Notes: generated by a model from the sequence alone, not told the origin. Counted from the stretch's first letter, positions 44,896-54,375 are shown. The stretch: DNA of 64,000 nt from Synergistaceae bacterium (GCA_017445405.1 JAFSUD010000042.1:1-64000); one strand, 5' to 3'. Numbers and translations: made by a program.

Positions 44896-45450
44896 ATGAA
44901 GACCGCAGCAATTTTCCTGATTGACGGCTTCGAGGAGACAGAGGCTCTCACGACCGTAGACATTCTGAGACGAGGCGGAGTCGTCGTAACAACTACCTCA
45001 CTCATGCCCGGCCAGGAAGTCATCAGCAAGAACAAGATACCTGTGCGTGCCGACGCAATGTTTGACGCAGTGAAGCACCAGAACTTCGACATGATAATAC
45101 TTCCCGGCGGAACACGTGAGATTGCTAATCACGAGGGCCTGCAGGAACTCATCAAGAAGTACCACACTGAAGGCAAGCTGATAGCAGCGATATGTGCAGC
45201 TCCCGTAGCTCTGGGCAAAGCCGGAGTCCTCGCGGGCAAGACCGCAGTGTGCTATCCCGGACTCGAGCAATTCCTCACCGGAGCACGGATCGGGACTCAC
45301 ATTATCGAGACAGACGGCAACATCACCACAGGCAAAGGCCCGGCAATAACTCCGTTCTTCGCGCTTAAGCTGCTCGAGATTCTTGAAGGTAAGGCTATGG
45401 CTGATGAAGTGGCTGAAGGTTTCCTGATTCCGATGGTCTACAAAGGCTAG
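44896..45450 (+). CDS. DJ-1/PfpI family protein
   Basis: 184 residues, DJ-1/ThiJ fold. GFEETEALTTVDILRRGG at the N-terminus, and AAICAAPVALGKAG carries the nucleophilic Cys on its elbow. The family includes glyoxalases, deglycases and chaperones; specificity cannot be told. GAGGTGA lies 8 nt before the ATG at 44896. Its stop codon overlaps that of the convergent methyltransferase gene. Confidence 0.9.
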   Translation: MKTAAIFLIDGFEETEALTTVDILRRGGVVVTTTSLMPGQEVISKNKIPVRADAMFDAVKHQNFDMIILPGGTREIANHEGLQELIKKYHTEGKLIAAICAAPVALGKAGVLAGKTAVCYPGLEQFLTGARIGTHIIETDGNITTGKGPAITPFFALKLLEILEGKAMADEVAEGFLIPMVYKG

Positions 45451-46553
45451 CAGTTTACGTTTCCCCCTGTTAAATCACTGCAGGGGGATTTATTCTCCGC
45501 TCTGTAGTTCTCCCTGACAGCAGCAATACTCACAAGTTCCCCCCCTCTCATGACGTGCCAGTAGTCGAAGCCGTTTACTCTCTTGGCCTTAAGGTTCTTG
45601 GCTCGGGCTGCGCAGGTGTGCATATCAAAGACTTCATCATGATATATCAGCTTTCCGTCAGCCTGAAGATATGCGGGGTCTTTGCCGTCCTTGAGGGTGA
45701 ATGACTCTCCTTCGGTGAAGTACCCCGCATTTATCATCTCAATCATTGACACTCTCGGGGGCTTCACGTCGAACTCTGCACGGGAGATTTCCGAGTCCTC
45801 GAAGCTCACGGAGTCGAGTCTCTTCTGCCCGTAAGTGCAGTACTCATTATCTCTCTCAATCATGATGTACTTTCTCCCCAGCTTCTTTGCTGCTGCTCCG
45901 GTCGTCATTGTCCCCCCGAAGGGATCGAGCACTAAATCTCCCGGCTTTGAAGAGATTGCGATAATGCGTTCGAGGAGTGCGAGGGGCTTCTGGGTTGTGT
46001 GAAGTTTCCGGCCCTGAGAGTCCCGGAGGCGTTCGCTGCCGGAACAGACGGGGAATCTCCAGACGGAGCCGAGCTGCTTGCCGTCATTGAGGTGCTTTGC
46101 TGTCTTGTAGTTGAAGGTGAAGCGCGAGGATTTGTCGGGGACTGCCCAGAGGAGAGTCTCGTGCGAGTTATTGAGACGCGAGCCGGTGAAGTTAGGCGTG
46201 GGGTTGGTTTTGTGCCAGATGATGTCGTTGATGAACCAGAAGCCTAATTCCTGCATGACGTGCCCGAGAGTGTAAATGCACTGCATAGAGCCTATTACCC
46301 AGATTGACCCGGAAGGCTTGAGGAGTCTCCGGCATTCTGTGAGCCATTTGCGCGAGAAGCCTTCGTAGTCATTGAGTGATGAGAACTTGTCCCAGTCGTC
46401 ATTGCAGCCCTGAAACTCTGTGCCCTCTACGCGGTGAAGAACTCCGTGTGTCTGCATGAAGTAGGGAGGGTCGGCAAATATCAGGTCAATAGATTTTGCT
46501 TCCAGTTTTGACATTTCGTGAATGGTCTCGCCATTAATGATTACGTCATGCAT
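45447..46553 (-). CDS. CcrM-like DNA adenine-N6 methyltransferase
   Basis: 368 residues, beta-class arrangement: DPPY near residue 28 (catalytic), target-recognition region, then FGGTMTTG near 220 (SAM binding), and a C-terminal RAMA domain (MIEMINAGYFTEGESF...YWHVMRGGELVSI). CcrM/HinfI relatives methylate GANTC. No restriction endonuclease is adjacent, so it is an orphan that may mark replication or regulate genes. The last ~15 codons run through the 45463-45494 hairpin shared with the convergent gene. Confidence 0.88.
   Translation of the reverse strand: MHDVIINGETIHEMSKLEAKSIDLIFADPPYFMQTHGVLHRVEGTEFQGCNDDWDKFSSLNDYEGFSRKWLTECRRLLKPSGSIWVIGSMQCIYTLGHVMQELGFWFINDIIWHKTNPTPNFTGSRLNNSHETLLWAVPDKSSRFTFNYKTAKHLNDGKQLGSVWRFPVCSGSERLRDSQGRKLHTTQKPLALLERIIAISSKPGDLVLDPFGGTMTTGAAAKKLGRKYIMIERDNEYCTYGQKRLDSVSFEDSEISRAEFDVKPPRVSMIEMINAGYFTEGESFTLKDGKDPAYLQADGKLIYHDEVFDMHTCAARAKNLKAKRVNGFDYWHVMRGGELVSIAAVRENYRAENKSPCSDLTGGNVNC
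45463..45494. terminator. bidirectional terminator inside the methyltransferase 3' end
   Basis: CCCCCTG / CAGGGGG stem followed by ATTTATTC on the plus strand; it ends the DJ-1 gene and encodes the last residues of the convergent gene. Confidence 0.75.
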
Positions 46554-46640
46554 TTATTAACACCCCGCTATATTTTGGGAAATATTATCACACTCACTGG
46601 TATAATCTCATGACATCATAAATTGCAGGAGGTACATACA

Positions 46641-46904
46641 ATGACGACAGCGAAAATCACCGCCAGAATTGATGAGACAGACAGCAGGAACTTCACGGCG
46701 TTCTGTGAAAGTGTCGGACTTAGTGTTTCGTCGGCGATAAACATATTCATTAAGGCAGTGCTCAGGGAGAAGCGCATACCATTTCAGATTGAGCAGACAT
46801 CTGACCCTTTTTACTCTCCAGAGAATCAGACCTATGTACTGAAGTCTGTACGTGAATTCCGAGAAGGGAAAGGCCATGTTCACGAACTCACAGGCGATAA
46901 ATAA
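46641..46904 (+). CDS. orphan RelB/DinJ-family antitoxin
   Basis: 87 residues. TTAKITARIDETDSRNFTAFCESVGLSVSSAINIFIKAVLREKRIPF is the ribbon-helix-helix of DinJ-type antitoxins. AGGAGG lies 8 nt before the ATG. No toxin gene follows; the next gene is on the other strand. It may repress its own or other promoters, or be a remnant of a lost pair. Confidence 0.85.
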   Translation: MTTAKITARIDETDSRNFTAFCESVGLSVSSAINIFIKAVLREKRIPFQIEQTSDPFYSPENQTYVLKSVREFREGKGHVHELTGDK

Positions 46905-46946
46905 AATCCCTCCTGCAATTTCTCACAGAAGGGACAATCTTTAATA

Positions 46947-47249
46947 TTAGTACTCAATAGGCGCGATATACTGGCCCGCTACCCAAACAGTACGGCCTGA
47001 AGCATTGGGATCATATATCTCATACCATCTCTGGCTCTTCACCCTGACTTCAGAAAGCACTGTAACTTCATCACCCTCAAACAGCCTGCCAAGAATCTTT
47101 GAGTTAGTGCCAGGCCTCGCACGGTATCTCACGTAATCTCCCGTGCATATGCCATCAGCAGGAAAAGAGGTAAACACTGCCGCCTCAGCTATTCCACAGA
47201 GAATAACGCTTCCCAATAACACAGCTGCCAAAAGTTTACGCATAATCAT
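46947..47249 (-). CDS. secreted SH3-domain protein
   Basis: 100 residues: signal peptide (LLAAVLLGSVILCGIAEA) plus one bacterial SH3 domain (VRYRARPGTNSKILGRLFEGDEVTVLSE, WVAGQYIAPIE). Such domains bind peptidoglycan or surface ligands. AAGGAGG precedes two possible ATGs (47249 or 47243). Confidence 0.85.
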   Translation of the reverse strand: MIMRKLLAAVLLGSVILCGIAEAAVFTSFPADGICTGDYVRYRARPGTNSKILGRLFEGDEVTVLSEVRVKSQRWYEIYDPNASGRTVWVAGQYIAPIEY

Positions 47250-47320
47250 TCAGCCTCCTTTTAGTTAGCAAAAACCCTCCCGCAAATCTCTTCACAGGAG
47301 GGACAAACTTACACGTTCTC

Positions 47321-47728
47321 TTACGCAATCACCATCAATATATCTCCGGTGCTCACGTTATCGCCTGATTTCACGCGAATCTCCGTAACCTTGCCTGATG
47401 CCGTCGCAAAGACTTCATTCTCCATCTTCATGGCCTCAAGCATAAGCACCAAATCTCCGCTGTTCACGCTGTCGCCAACATTCACCTTCACGCTGAGAAT
47501 CTTTCCGGGCATCGGTGCCGTAACAGTCATTGCGTCCTCTGCCACAGGTGCTGGTGCTGCCGGTGCTTCGGGAGCTGCTGCCGGTGCTGGTGCTGCCGCT
47601 GGAGCCGGTGTCGCTGCCGGTGCTGGTGCTGCAGGAGCTGCTGCGGGCATGGGTGCTCCCGCTCCGAGTGCCTCGACCTCAACAGTGTAGGCCGTGCCGT
47701 CTACTACTACTCTGTATTTATTGCTCAC
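47321..47728 (-). CDS. biotin carboxyl carrier protein of a decarboxylase/carboxylase
   Basis: 135 residues. Short N-terminal domain, a ~45-residue Ala/Pro hinge, and a biotinyl domain with EAMKMEN (biotin on the Lys) near residue 100. It moves CO2 between the carboxyltransferase and a partner. Start is GTG with GGGAG upstream. Downstream of the gamma subunit and mmdA in the same direction. Confidence 0.93.
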   Translation of the reverse strand: MSNKYRVVVDGTAYTVEVEALGAGAPMPAAAPAAPAPAATPAPAAAPAPAAAPEAPAAPAPVAEDAMTVTAPMPGKILSVKVNVGDSVNSGDLVLMLEAMKMENEVFATASGKVTEIRVKSGDNVSTGDILMVIA

Positions 47729-47754
47729 GATTCTTTATCTCCCTTCTTTAGTCT

Positions 47755-48174
47755 TTAGTGCCACTTGCGGTTCAGCCTGTTCGCATTCAGATTCAGCATT
47801 CCCGCCGTCTTCCATCTGCTCGTCCAGTAATCTCGCCCGATTTGTCCCTGACCTTCCGTCTGCACTGATAATATCCTGAAGTCTGCACTCCCTGTGAACT
47901 CTATTATCGCTGCAGTGATGGCCGCTACAATCTTGGCCTTGTCCGCTGAAGGTGCACTCACTGACTTTGCGGGTGATGCCTTAGCTGCCGGAGAGCCTGA
48001 CGGTTTGGCGGGAGTTACATCATTTTTTTTTTCCCCGCCGCTCTGCGGACCGTCGCCGCCTGCAAACAGCTTCATTCCGTAGATTACGCCCGTGAGCACT
48101 AAAAGCACTCCGAACACTATCGAGAATGCTACTACGCTGACGTTAATTGCGCCTGCTATTCCCTCAAAATGCAT
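47755..48174 (-). CDS. oadG: Na+-pump decarboxylase gamma subunit
   Basis: 139 residues. One N-terminal membrane span (NVSVVAFSIVFGVLLVLTGVIYGMKLF) then an Ala/Pro/Lys-rich linker and a C-terminal segment ending RLNRKWH. This is the OadG/MmdD type that anchors the biotin enzyme to the membrane pump. The C-terminal part (IVAAITAAIIEF) resembles the region that contacts the carrier. Confidence 0.85.
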   Translation of the reverse strand: MHFEGIAGAINVSVVAFSIVFGVLLVLTGVIYGMKLFAGGDGPQSGGEKKNDVTPAKPSGSPAAKASPAKSVSAPSADKAKIVAAITAAIIEFTGSADFRILSVQTEGQGQIGRDYWTSRWKTAGMLNLNANRLNRKWH

Positions 48175-48195
48175 GTCTATTTCACCCTCCTTGTC

Positions 48196-49755
48196 TTAAT
48201 GCGGGATTACTCCGTGCTTCTTGGCCGGACGAGTCTCGCGCTTGCTCTCCATCGCCTCAAGTGCCGTGAAGATTGCTTTGCGGGTCTCTTCGGGCATTAT
48301 CACGTTGTCAATGTAGCCTCTCTCCGCTGCCCTGTAGGGATTCGCAAACTCGGCCTTGTACTCGTCGATCTTCTCGAGTCTCTTTGCGCTCGGGTCAGCA
48401 GCAGCATTAATCTCGTTCTTGAACACTATGCTGGCCGCGCCTTCTGCACCGAGTACCGCGATCTCTGCCTGAGGCCACGCAAACGCCGCGTCGCATCCGA
48501 GAGCCTTGCTGCTCATGGCGATATATGCTCCGCCGTAAGCCTTGCGCAATACCACGCTCACCAGAGGAACGCTCGCCTCACTGTAGGCATAAAGCAGTTT
48601 CGCTCCCTGACGGATTATTCCGTTGTGCTCCTGATCCGCTCCGGGCAGGTAGCCGGGGACATCCACGAACGTAATGATCGGCAGGTTGAACGCGTCGCAG
48701 TGTCTCACGAAACGTGATGCCTTGTCCGATGCGTCGATGTCAAGGCAGCCCGCGAGTACGTCCGCATTGTTCGCAACGATACCTACAGCACGTCCGCCGA
48801 ATCTGGCATAACCTATCACGATATTCTTCGCCCATCCGGCCTGAACTTCCGTGAACTCTCCGTCATCAACAACGCGCGAAATTACCTCGTGAACGTCGTA
48901 GCTCTTGTTGGGATTCACGGGCACTATCTCACGCAGGGTAATATCTGCACGTTCAGGGCTGTCTGCTGTGGCCTTGAAGGGTGCATCATCGAGATTGTTT
49001 AGCGGAAGGTATGAGAGAACTTTACGAATCTGCGCAAAGCACTCCGCCTCGTCCTTCGCCTCAAAGTGGGCTACTCCGCTCACCGTGTGATGTGCCTTCG
49101 CTCCGCCTAAATCCTGCGCACTTATCGCCTCGCCGGTTACTGCCTTCACCACTTCAGGGCCGGTTATGTGCATCACGCTCTCGCCGTCAACCATGAAAAC
49201 GTAATCCGTGAGTGCGGGGCTGTAGACTGCTCCTCCCGCTGTAGGGCCGAGTATTGCGCTGAACTGAGGGATTACTCCGCTCGCTAACGTGTTGCGCTTA
49301 AAGATTTTCCCGTAACCATTGAGCGCGTCTGTTCCCTCCTGAATCCTTGCTCCGCCCGAGTCATACATACCGATGACAGGACAGCCCATCTGCATAGCCA
49401 TATCCATAACCTTGCAGATTTTCTCAGCATGTTTCTCGCCCAGCGATCCGCCGAAGACCGTGAAGTCCTGGCTGAACACGAATACCTTTCTGCCCTCAAC
49501 AGTTCCCCAGCCAGTTATTACTCCGTCGCCGAGAGGCTTTCTGTCCTCAAGGCCGAAGCTGCTGCACCTGTGAGTCACGAACTCGTCAATCTCCACGAAC
49601 GAGCCGGGATCAAGCAATTGAGCTATTCTCTCACGGGCTGTAGCTTTGCCTTTAGCCTTCTGCTTCTCGATGGCTTCTTTGCCGCCGCCGTCCAATGCAG
49701 ATCTGCGCTTCTCGTCCAGCTCAGCACAAAGCTCTTCTATTGTACGAAGTCCCAT
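48196..49755 (-). CDS. mmdA: acyl-CoA carboxyltransferase (methylmalonyl-CoA decarboxylase alpha type)
   Basis: About 519 residues; crotonase-fold carboxyltransferase with two oxyanion-hole regions (GGARIQEG near 120; RKAYGGAYIAM near 405). It transfers the carboxyl group of methylmalonyl-CoA (or a related acyl-CoA) to biotin. With the gamma subunit and carrier next to it, it fits a sodium-pumping decarboxylase of propionate-forming metabolism. The membrane beta subunit is not in the window. ATG 49755 is preferred over TTG 49764, both behind AAAGGAGGAG. Confidence 0.9.
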   Translation of the reverse strand: MGLRTIEELCAELDEKRRSALDGGGKEAIEKQKAKGKATARERIAQLLDPGSFVEIDEFVTHRCSSFGLEDRKPLGDGVITGWGTVEGRKVFVFSQDFTVFGGSLGEKHAEKICKVMDMAMQMGCPVIGMYDSGGARIQEGTDALNGYGKIFKRNTLASGVIPQFSAILGPTAGGAVYSPALTDYVFMVDGESVMHITGPEVVKAVTGEAISAQDLGGAKAHHTVSGVAHFEAKDEAECFAQIRKVLSYLPLNNLDDAPFKATADSPERADITLREIVPVNPNKSYDVHEVISRVVDDGEFTEVQAGWAKNIVIGYARFGGRAVGIVANNADVLAGCLDIDASDKASRFVRHCDAFNLPIITFVDVPGYLPGADQEHNGIIRQGAKLLYAYSEASVPLVSVVLRKAYGGAYIAMSSKALGCDAAFAWPQAEIAVLGAEGAASIVFKNEINAAADPSAKRLEKIDEYKAEFANPYRAAERGYIDNVIMPEETRKAIFTALEAMESKRETRPAKKHGVIPH

Positions 49756-49830
49756 TTCCGACAAGCTCCTCCTTTATGTTATTGTGTAATGTGAAATTTT
49801 GAATGCAAGTTAGCATAACATATTCATTCC

Positions 49831-50200
49831 CTCATTGCAAAGATTTATCCCTCACCGGCAAGCTCTCCTCTAAGCAGGTCGATATTCACCTTCAGAATGT
49901 TAATCATCTTCGCCATGTTGCGCATTATTCCCACAGAGTTATCTGCGTTCATGGCCACAAAGCGGGTAAATTCATCGCGCGGTATCCTCATGAGCAGCAT
50001 ATCAGAGTACACATCCTCATTGCAAAGATTTATCCCTCACCGGCCAGCTCGCCTCTAAGCAGGTCGATATTCACCTTCAGAATGTTAATCATCTTCGCCA
50101 TGTTGCGCATTATTCCCACAGAGTTATCTGCATTCATGGCCACAAAGCGGGTAAATTCATCACGCGGTATCCTCATGAGCAGCATATCAGAGTACGCAAC
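49831..50200. repeat. tandem duplication (185 bp x2) of the 3' end of the ATPase/cNMP gene
   Basis: CTCATTGCAAAGATTTATCC occurs at 49831 and 50016. The copy at 49831-50015 lies downstream of the true stop at 50030 and repeats the last ~57 codons with few changes. Confidence 0.93.
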
Positions 50201-50968
50201 GGCCGTGTAAACTCCCGGATTCCCTGTCAGCAATGAGTATTCCCCGAAACACTGCCCTTCTTGGAACGTGCCTACTAGGTACTCTTCATCAGTGCCGTAG
50301 CCCAGATAACACACTGCACGGCCGGAAATTATCTTGTACATCTCGGAGTTCGTCTCGCCCTCGCGGAGAATCACGTCCTCTTCACTGCACCGGATCATCT
50401 TTGCCTTGTCGGGAGTGCCCTGCGAGCTTCCGGCTAACTGCTTCCTGAGCTTATCCACTACATCATCTGTCAGAGTGAATTTATCGAGCTTGAGGCTGCT
50501 CATCAGCTTCTGGAACAGGGATGCATTCTTGCCGGTGAATATCTTCTTACGGCCTGACAGTATCATGAATATATTGCTGTCCTTCAGGTCTGACGTTATG
50601 CACTTGCAAAGCATATCCGTAAATACCGGGTCTCTGTCCGAGAGTGCATCGAAGTTATCGAGAACAATAATAACCTTTATGCCTTCCTGTTTATTGACTA
50701 TGTAGCTGAAGGCCTCGCTCCAGAACGTGAACGGCTGAGGCCTGGTGTCCTTGTAGTGCGAGAAAACCAGCTTTGAGAAAGCTATCAGGTTAGCCCGCCC
50801 GTTGGTTTCTGCTGAGGTAAAGTATATTGAATCCTTGTTGCGGCAGAACTCCTCAAGCAATGATGTCTTGCCTGCGTTTCTGGCGGCGTAAAGCTCAAAG
50901 ATGCTGAATCCTTCACGCCTGTAGCCTCTCTCTAGTTCCGCAAGTTCATTTACGCGTCCGATAAACAT
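50030..50968 (-). CDS. P-loop ATPase fused to a cyclic-nucleotide-binding-type domain
   Basis: 312 residues. Residues 1-180 are an archaeal-ATPase-like AAA module (FIGRVNELAELER start, P-loop ARNAGKTSLLEEF, Walker B VIIVLDNFDAL). Residues ~195-300 are a cNMP-binding/CAP-effector domain (EEDVILREGETNSEMYKIISGRA, GQCFGEYSLLTG). The sensory domain lacks a DNA-binding partner. It is the last gene of the partner-switching operon, 6 bp after the phosphatase gene, suggesting a signal input or output. Confidence 0.78.
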   Translation of the reverse strand: MFIGRVNELAELERGYRREGFSIFELYAARNAGKTSLLEEFCRNKDSIYFTSAETNGRANLIAFSKLVFSHYKDTRPQPFTFWSEAFSYIVNKQEGIKVIIVLDNFDALSDRDPVFTDMLCKCITSDLKDSNIFMILSGRKKIFTGKNASLFQKLMSSLKLDKFTLTDDVVDKLRKQLAGSSQGTPDKAKMIRCSEEDVILREGETNSEMYKIISGRAVCYLGYGTDEEYLVGTFQEGQCFGEYSLLTGNPGVYTAVAYSDMLLMRIPRDEFTRFVAMNADNSVGIMRNMAKMINILKVNIDLLRGELAGEG

Positions 50969-50974
50969 TCTTCA

Positions 50975-53494
50975 TCACCCTATGCGTTTGCTGAACGTCA
51001 GGATATTCTGCCCGTCCCTGTGCTCGTAGCTCACAGAGTCCATGCTCTTCTTGACGATGTATATTCCGAGTCCTCCGATCTGCCGCTCTTCAGCACTCAG
51101 CGTAACGTCGGGATCCGGCTTCGCGAGCGGGTCATAGGGCACTCCCGAGTCAGTGAACGTGATTTCTGCGTCATCACCTTTGCGGCTGACGGTGATTCGT
51201 GCCTTGCCGTCGTGATTCTCGTAGGCGTAATGCGCTATGTTCACAAAAATTTCTTCTGCGGCTATGTTAATCTGCGTCTGAGTCTTCATTCCGAAGCCCC
51301 ATTCCTCAAGATAGCCGTCTATGAAGTCAAGAACCTCATCAAGTTTTTCTGTGTCAGCATCAACAACAAGTTCATGCATATCACTCTTTCCTCCTCCTAT
51401 GAACTTCAGGTAAAGCATAGTTACGTCGTCAAACTGCGGTGCTTCTCCCGTGAACTCGAACACTGAACGCTTCATCTCATCTACAACTTCGCTCGGAGAC
51501 TTCCCGCCTGTAGTGTTCAGGACATCGAGCATACGGTCTGTGCCGTAAAGAGTCTCGTGAATGTCCGTCGCCTCCGGGACTCCGTCAGTGTAGATGTAGA
51601 GGCTGTCTCCCGGCCCGAGGGTGAACTCGCTCTGCCTGAAGCGTATTCCGTCCATCGTTGCGACTGCGGGACTCTGCTTCGTCTTGAAGAGTTCGTAATT
51701 CCCGTTAGCCTTCCTGATTGCCGGGTATTCATGGCCAGCGTTGGAGCACGTAACATGTCCGGTGCTTATCTCTAGAATCCCGAGCCAGACAGTTACGAAC
51801 AGGTCGGCATCGTTGCCTTCGCAGAGCTGGCTGTTCACGTCGGCGAGTATCTCGTTCGGAGAGCTTACCCCTCTAAATCTCCCCTTGTCAGGGGCGACTT
51901 CCTGTTCTCCTCCCTGCGTAAGGGAGGCCTGGAGGGTCGACTCAGGAGTCTTCATCATTGCGCGGTTCTTGATGAGAGTCTTCGCTATCACCATGAATAA
52001 CGCTGCAGGGACTCCCTTTCCGGACACGTCGGCAATCACGAGCGCGAGGTGATCGTCATCAATCAGGAAGAAGTCGTAGAAGTCTCCTCCGACCTCTTTC
52101 GCCGGAGTCATGCTTGCGTAGAGGTCGAACTCCGTCCTGTCAGGGAAAGGCGGGAAGATTCGAGGGAGCATGTCTGCCTGAATCTGTGTCGCGACGTTCA
52201 GTTCTGCACCGATCCTCTCCTTCTCGGCTGTAACGGCAGCAAGATTCTTGATGTAGTCCTTCAGCGAGGCAGCCATGTCGTTGAAGCTCTGCGCGAGGTC
52301 GCCTATTTCGTCATTGCTGCGGATCTCTGCCCTGTAGTCTAGGTTGCCCGAGCTTATCTCCTTAACGTCATGGTCAAGAGCAATTATCGGGCTGGTGAGC
52401 CTTGCAGAGAATTTTCTTGCCACGACAGCTACGAGTCCGAGTATCACGACAAACGCTGCGGCAAACATCAGCATAGTCAATATCACGTTTCTGTTCACGT
52501 CCCTGACAGGAGCGAGAATGACGCTCTCAGGAATCCGGACGCAGAATTTCCAGCCTGTGCTCTTGATGGGAGTGTAGGCGTAATAGATGAGGCCGTTAGC
52601 AAGAGAGACTCCGGTCTTGCCCGCGAGAATCTCTGACGCAACGAACGGGCTTATGTCCTTTTCGTCATGAATGCTCTGCGCTTTTCCTGTGCCGATGTCC
52701 GACGGAGATATGATTTTTCCCTCGCCGTCAACCAGAAACGCGTAAGAGTCCAGGCCAAGCTCGAGGCTGACTATCTCCCTGTAAAGGTCAGAGATGAGAA
52801 TATCCATCGCTACGACACCGGCGAATTTCCCCTCTGCGTCATTGAAAGGAGCTGCGCATGTTATTGTGAGTCCCCTGCCGAACGAGTCATCATACACATC
52901 TGTGAAGATTACGCGTCCTGCTGATTTTGCTTCTTTGTACCACGAGGTCTGCAGAAAATCGTAATATTCACCCTCTTCAACGTTCTCTGAGTTCTTGTCG
53001 TAAGCAATAATGAAGCCGCTTTCCGTCCCCGCATACACAGAAGTAATTACGTCCTCCTGCTCAGGGATTACTGACTGCCAGATTTTCTCAAGGTTGCCGA
53101 GAAGGGCTGTCTCTCCGGCTATTGCGTCATGCTTCACTGCTTCGCCCGCTATATCGAGCTGCATAGTGAATTTTCCGGCGTTGATTGCGTTTGACCGCAG
53201 GACTTCAACCGGGGAGTAATCACCTGATGAGACATACAGAGAAGTGATGAACCTCGCAAAGTCTCCGGCGTACCCGGTGTACTTCCCGAGTTCGGACTCG
53301 GCGAGTTCTGCTTTGCTGGCAGTGATGTTGTAGAGATTCCGCTCCATCTGCCGGATGAGTGCCGATTCGCTGTCGTCCTGAATGCGTACCATGCTGATTA
53401 TTCCGACAATACTGGTGATTGCCAGTGCCGCAATGGAGATATACAGCACCATTGCCTGAACTTTTTTGCGGATCGGCCGTCTTGTCTGTGTCAT
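50975..53494 (-). CDS. membrane sensor SpoIIE/PP2C phosphatase with C-terminal HATPase (RsbW-like)
   Basis: 839 residues. An N-terminal membrane span, a large periplasmic Cache-type sensor (~40-330), a second span, a HAMP segment (ARKFSARLTSPIIALDHDVKEIS..), a PP2C-SpoIIE domain (EVGGDFYDFF, VIADVSGKGVPAALFM, YTDGVPEA) and a C-terminal HATPase (INIAAEEIFVNIAHYAY, GGLGIYIVKKSMD). It would dephosphorylate the STAS protein at 56222 and may also phosphorylate it. It carries both activities of a partner switch in one chain. Confidence 0.88.
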   Translation of the reverse strand: MTQTRRPIRKKVQAMVLYISIAALAITSIVGIISMVRIQDDSESALIRQMERNLYNITASKAELAESELGKYTGYAGDFARFITSLYVSSGDYSPVEVLRSNAINAGKFTMQLDIAGEAVKHDAIAGETALLGNLEKIWQSVIPEQEDVITSVYAGTESGFIIAYDKNSENVEEGEYYDFLQTSWYKEAKSAGRVIFTDVYDDSFGRGLTITCAAPFNDAEGKFAGVVAMDILISDLYREIVSLELGLDSYAFLVDGEGKIISPSDIGTGKAQSIHDEKDISPFVASEILAGKTGVSLANGLIYYAYTPIKSTGWKFCVRIPESVILAPVRDVNRNVILTMLMFAAAFVVILGLVAVVARKFSARLTSPIIALDHDVKEISSGNLDYRAEIRSNDEIGDLAQSFNDMAASLKDYIKNLAAVTAEKERIGAELNVATQIQADMLPRIFPPFPDRTEFDLYASMTPAKEVGGDFYDFFLIDDDHLALVIADVSGKGVPAALFMVIAKTLIKNRAMMKTPESTLQASLTQGGEQEVAPDKGRFRGVSSPNEILADVNSQLCEGNDADLFVTVWLGILEISTGHVTCSNAGHEYPAIRKANGNYELFKTKQSPAVATMDGIRFRQSEFTLGPGDSLYIYTDGVPEATDIHETLYGTDRMLDVLNTTGGKSPSEVVDEMKRSVFEFTGEAPQFDDVTMLYLKFIGGGKSDMHELVVDADTEKLDEVLDFIDGYLEEWGFGMKTQTQINIAAEEIFVNIAHYAYENHDGKARITVSRKGDDAEITFTDSGVPYDPLAKPDPDVTLSAEERQIGGLGIYIVKKSMDSVSYEHRDGQNILTFSKRIG

Positions 53495-53508
53495 AAATCT
53501 TCCTCCTG

Positions 53509-54375
53509 TCAGACTACTACATGAATCTTGTTGATGCCTTCAGAGTAAACAAATGATGCCCGGAGTGCACGGTGCTTGATTATCTTCAGGCTCATGATGT
53601 CTATATCGTCCTCGTCCTTCTCTATCACGAAGGGGTTATATTTTCCGCCTTCGTAATGCATTCTGGCAGATATTGCGTCCCCGAACATAAGCATGACATG
53701 AACTCTCGCATCAGGTACAGCCTTCAGAATACGTATCAGGATTTCCTCAAGGCAGCTCTGTATCTCAAACACCCGCTTCATCGTGATACCCCGGCCAAGT
53801 GCAGAAGACTCTATCATTTCGTTTGCATCATCAAGGCTGTCTGCTCCGTTCATGAGGCAGAATACAGCATCATACTCATAGCTGCACCCGCGGGGCATAA
53901 CAGGTTCAACGTACAGCAATGATGACAGCAGAATATTCACCGGGACTCCGATAAATAAGCCGGTCAGGAAGTAAGCGAGAGAGACTCTGACATCACAGCA
54001 CAGCCCTGACAGCACAGCAAGCAGAACTGTGAACCTCACGTAATCCCTCCGTGCCTTGAAATGTATTCTGTGGTCAGAATTGCGGAAGTGCCAGCCGTAA
54101 AACATCCCGAGTCCGACGGCAGCAATACACACGCATTCATACATGACGGCACTCACTGAGTGATTCACCAGCAGAGCCGAGAGAATACATCCTGCAATGC
54201 AACCCGAGACTCCGTAGAGTCCGAAGAACAGGCCGAGCGTTGACGGCAGAAAGTTTTTTATCCCCGCAAATGAAGGCAGTATACCTGTCATCTGCACAGG
54301 AACATCCATAAGGAAATACGCAAGCCCGCACAGGAACACAAGCATTAATCTTTCGCGAAAAGATGCCTTATACAT
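53509..54375 (-). CDS. membrane protein with a degenerate HATPase-like domain
   Basis: 288 residues. Six or so hydrophobic segments in the first 160 residues, then a soluble part (RVFEIQSCLEEILIRILKAV.., DIDIMSLKIIKHRALRASFVYSEGINKIHVVV) that resembles an anti-sigma-type ATPase fold missing its clear ATP loops. It overlaps the EamA-like gene by 8 bp. Perhaps a sensor or partner subunit. Confidence 0.55.
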   Translation of the reverse strand: MYKASFRERLMLVFLCGLAYFLMDVPVQMTGILPSFAGIKNFLPSTLGLFFGLYGVSGCIAGCILSALLVNHSVSAVMYECVCIAAVGLGMFYGWHFRNSDHRIHFKARRDYVRFTVLLAVLSGLCCDVRVSLAYFLTGLFIGVPVNILLSSLLYVEPVMPRGCSYEYDAVFCLMNGADSLDDANEMIESSALGRGITMKRVFEIQSCLEEILIRILKAVPDARVHVMLMFGDAISARMHYEGGKYNPFVIEKDEDDIDIMSLKIIKHRALRASFVYSEGINKIHVVV

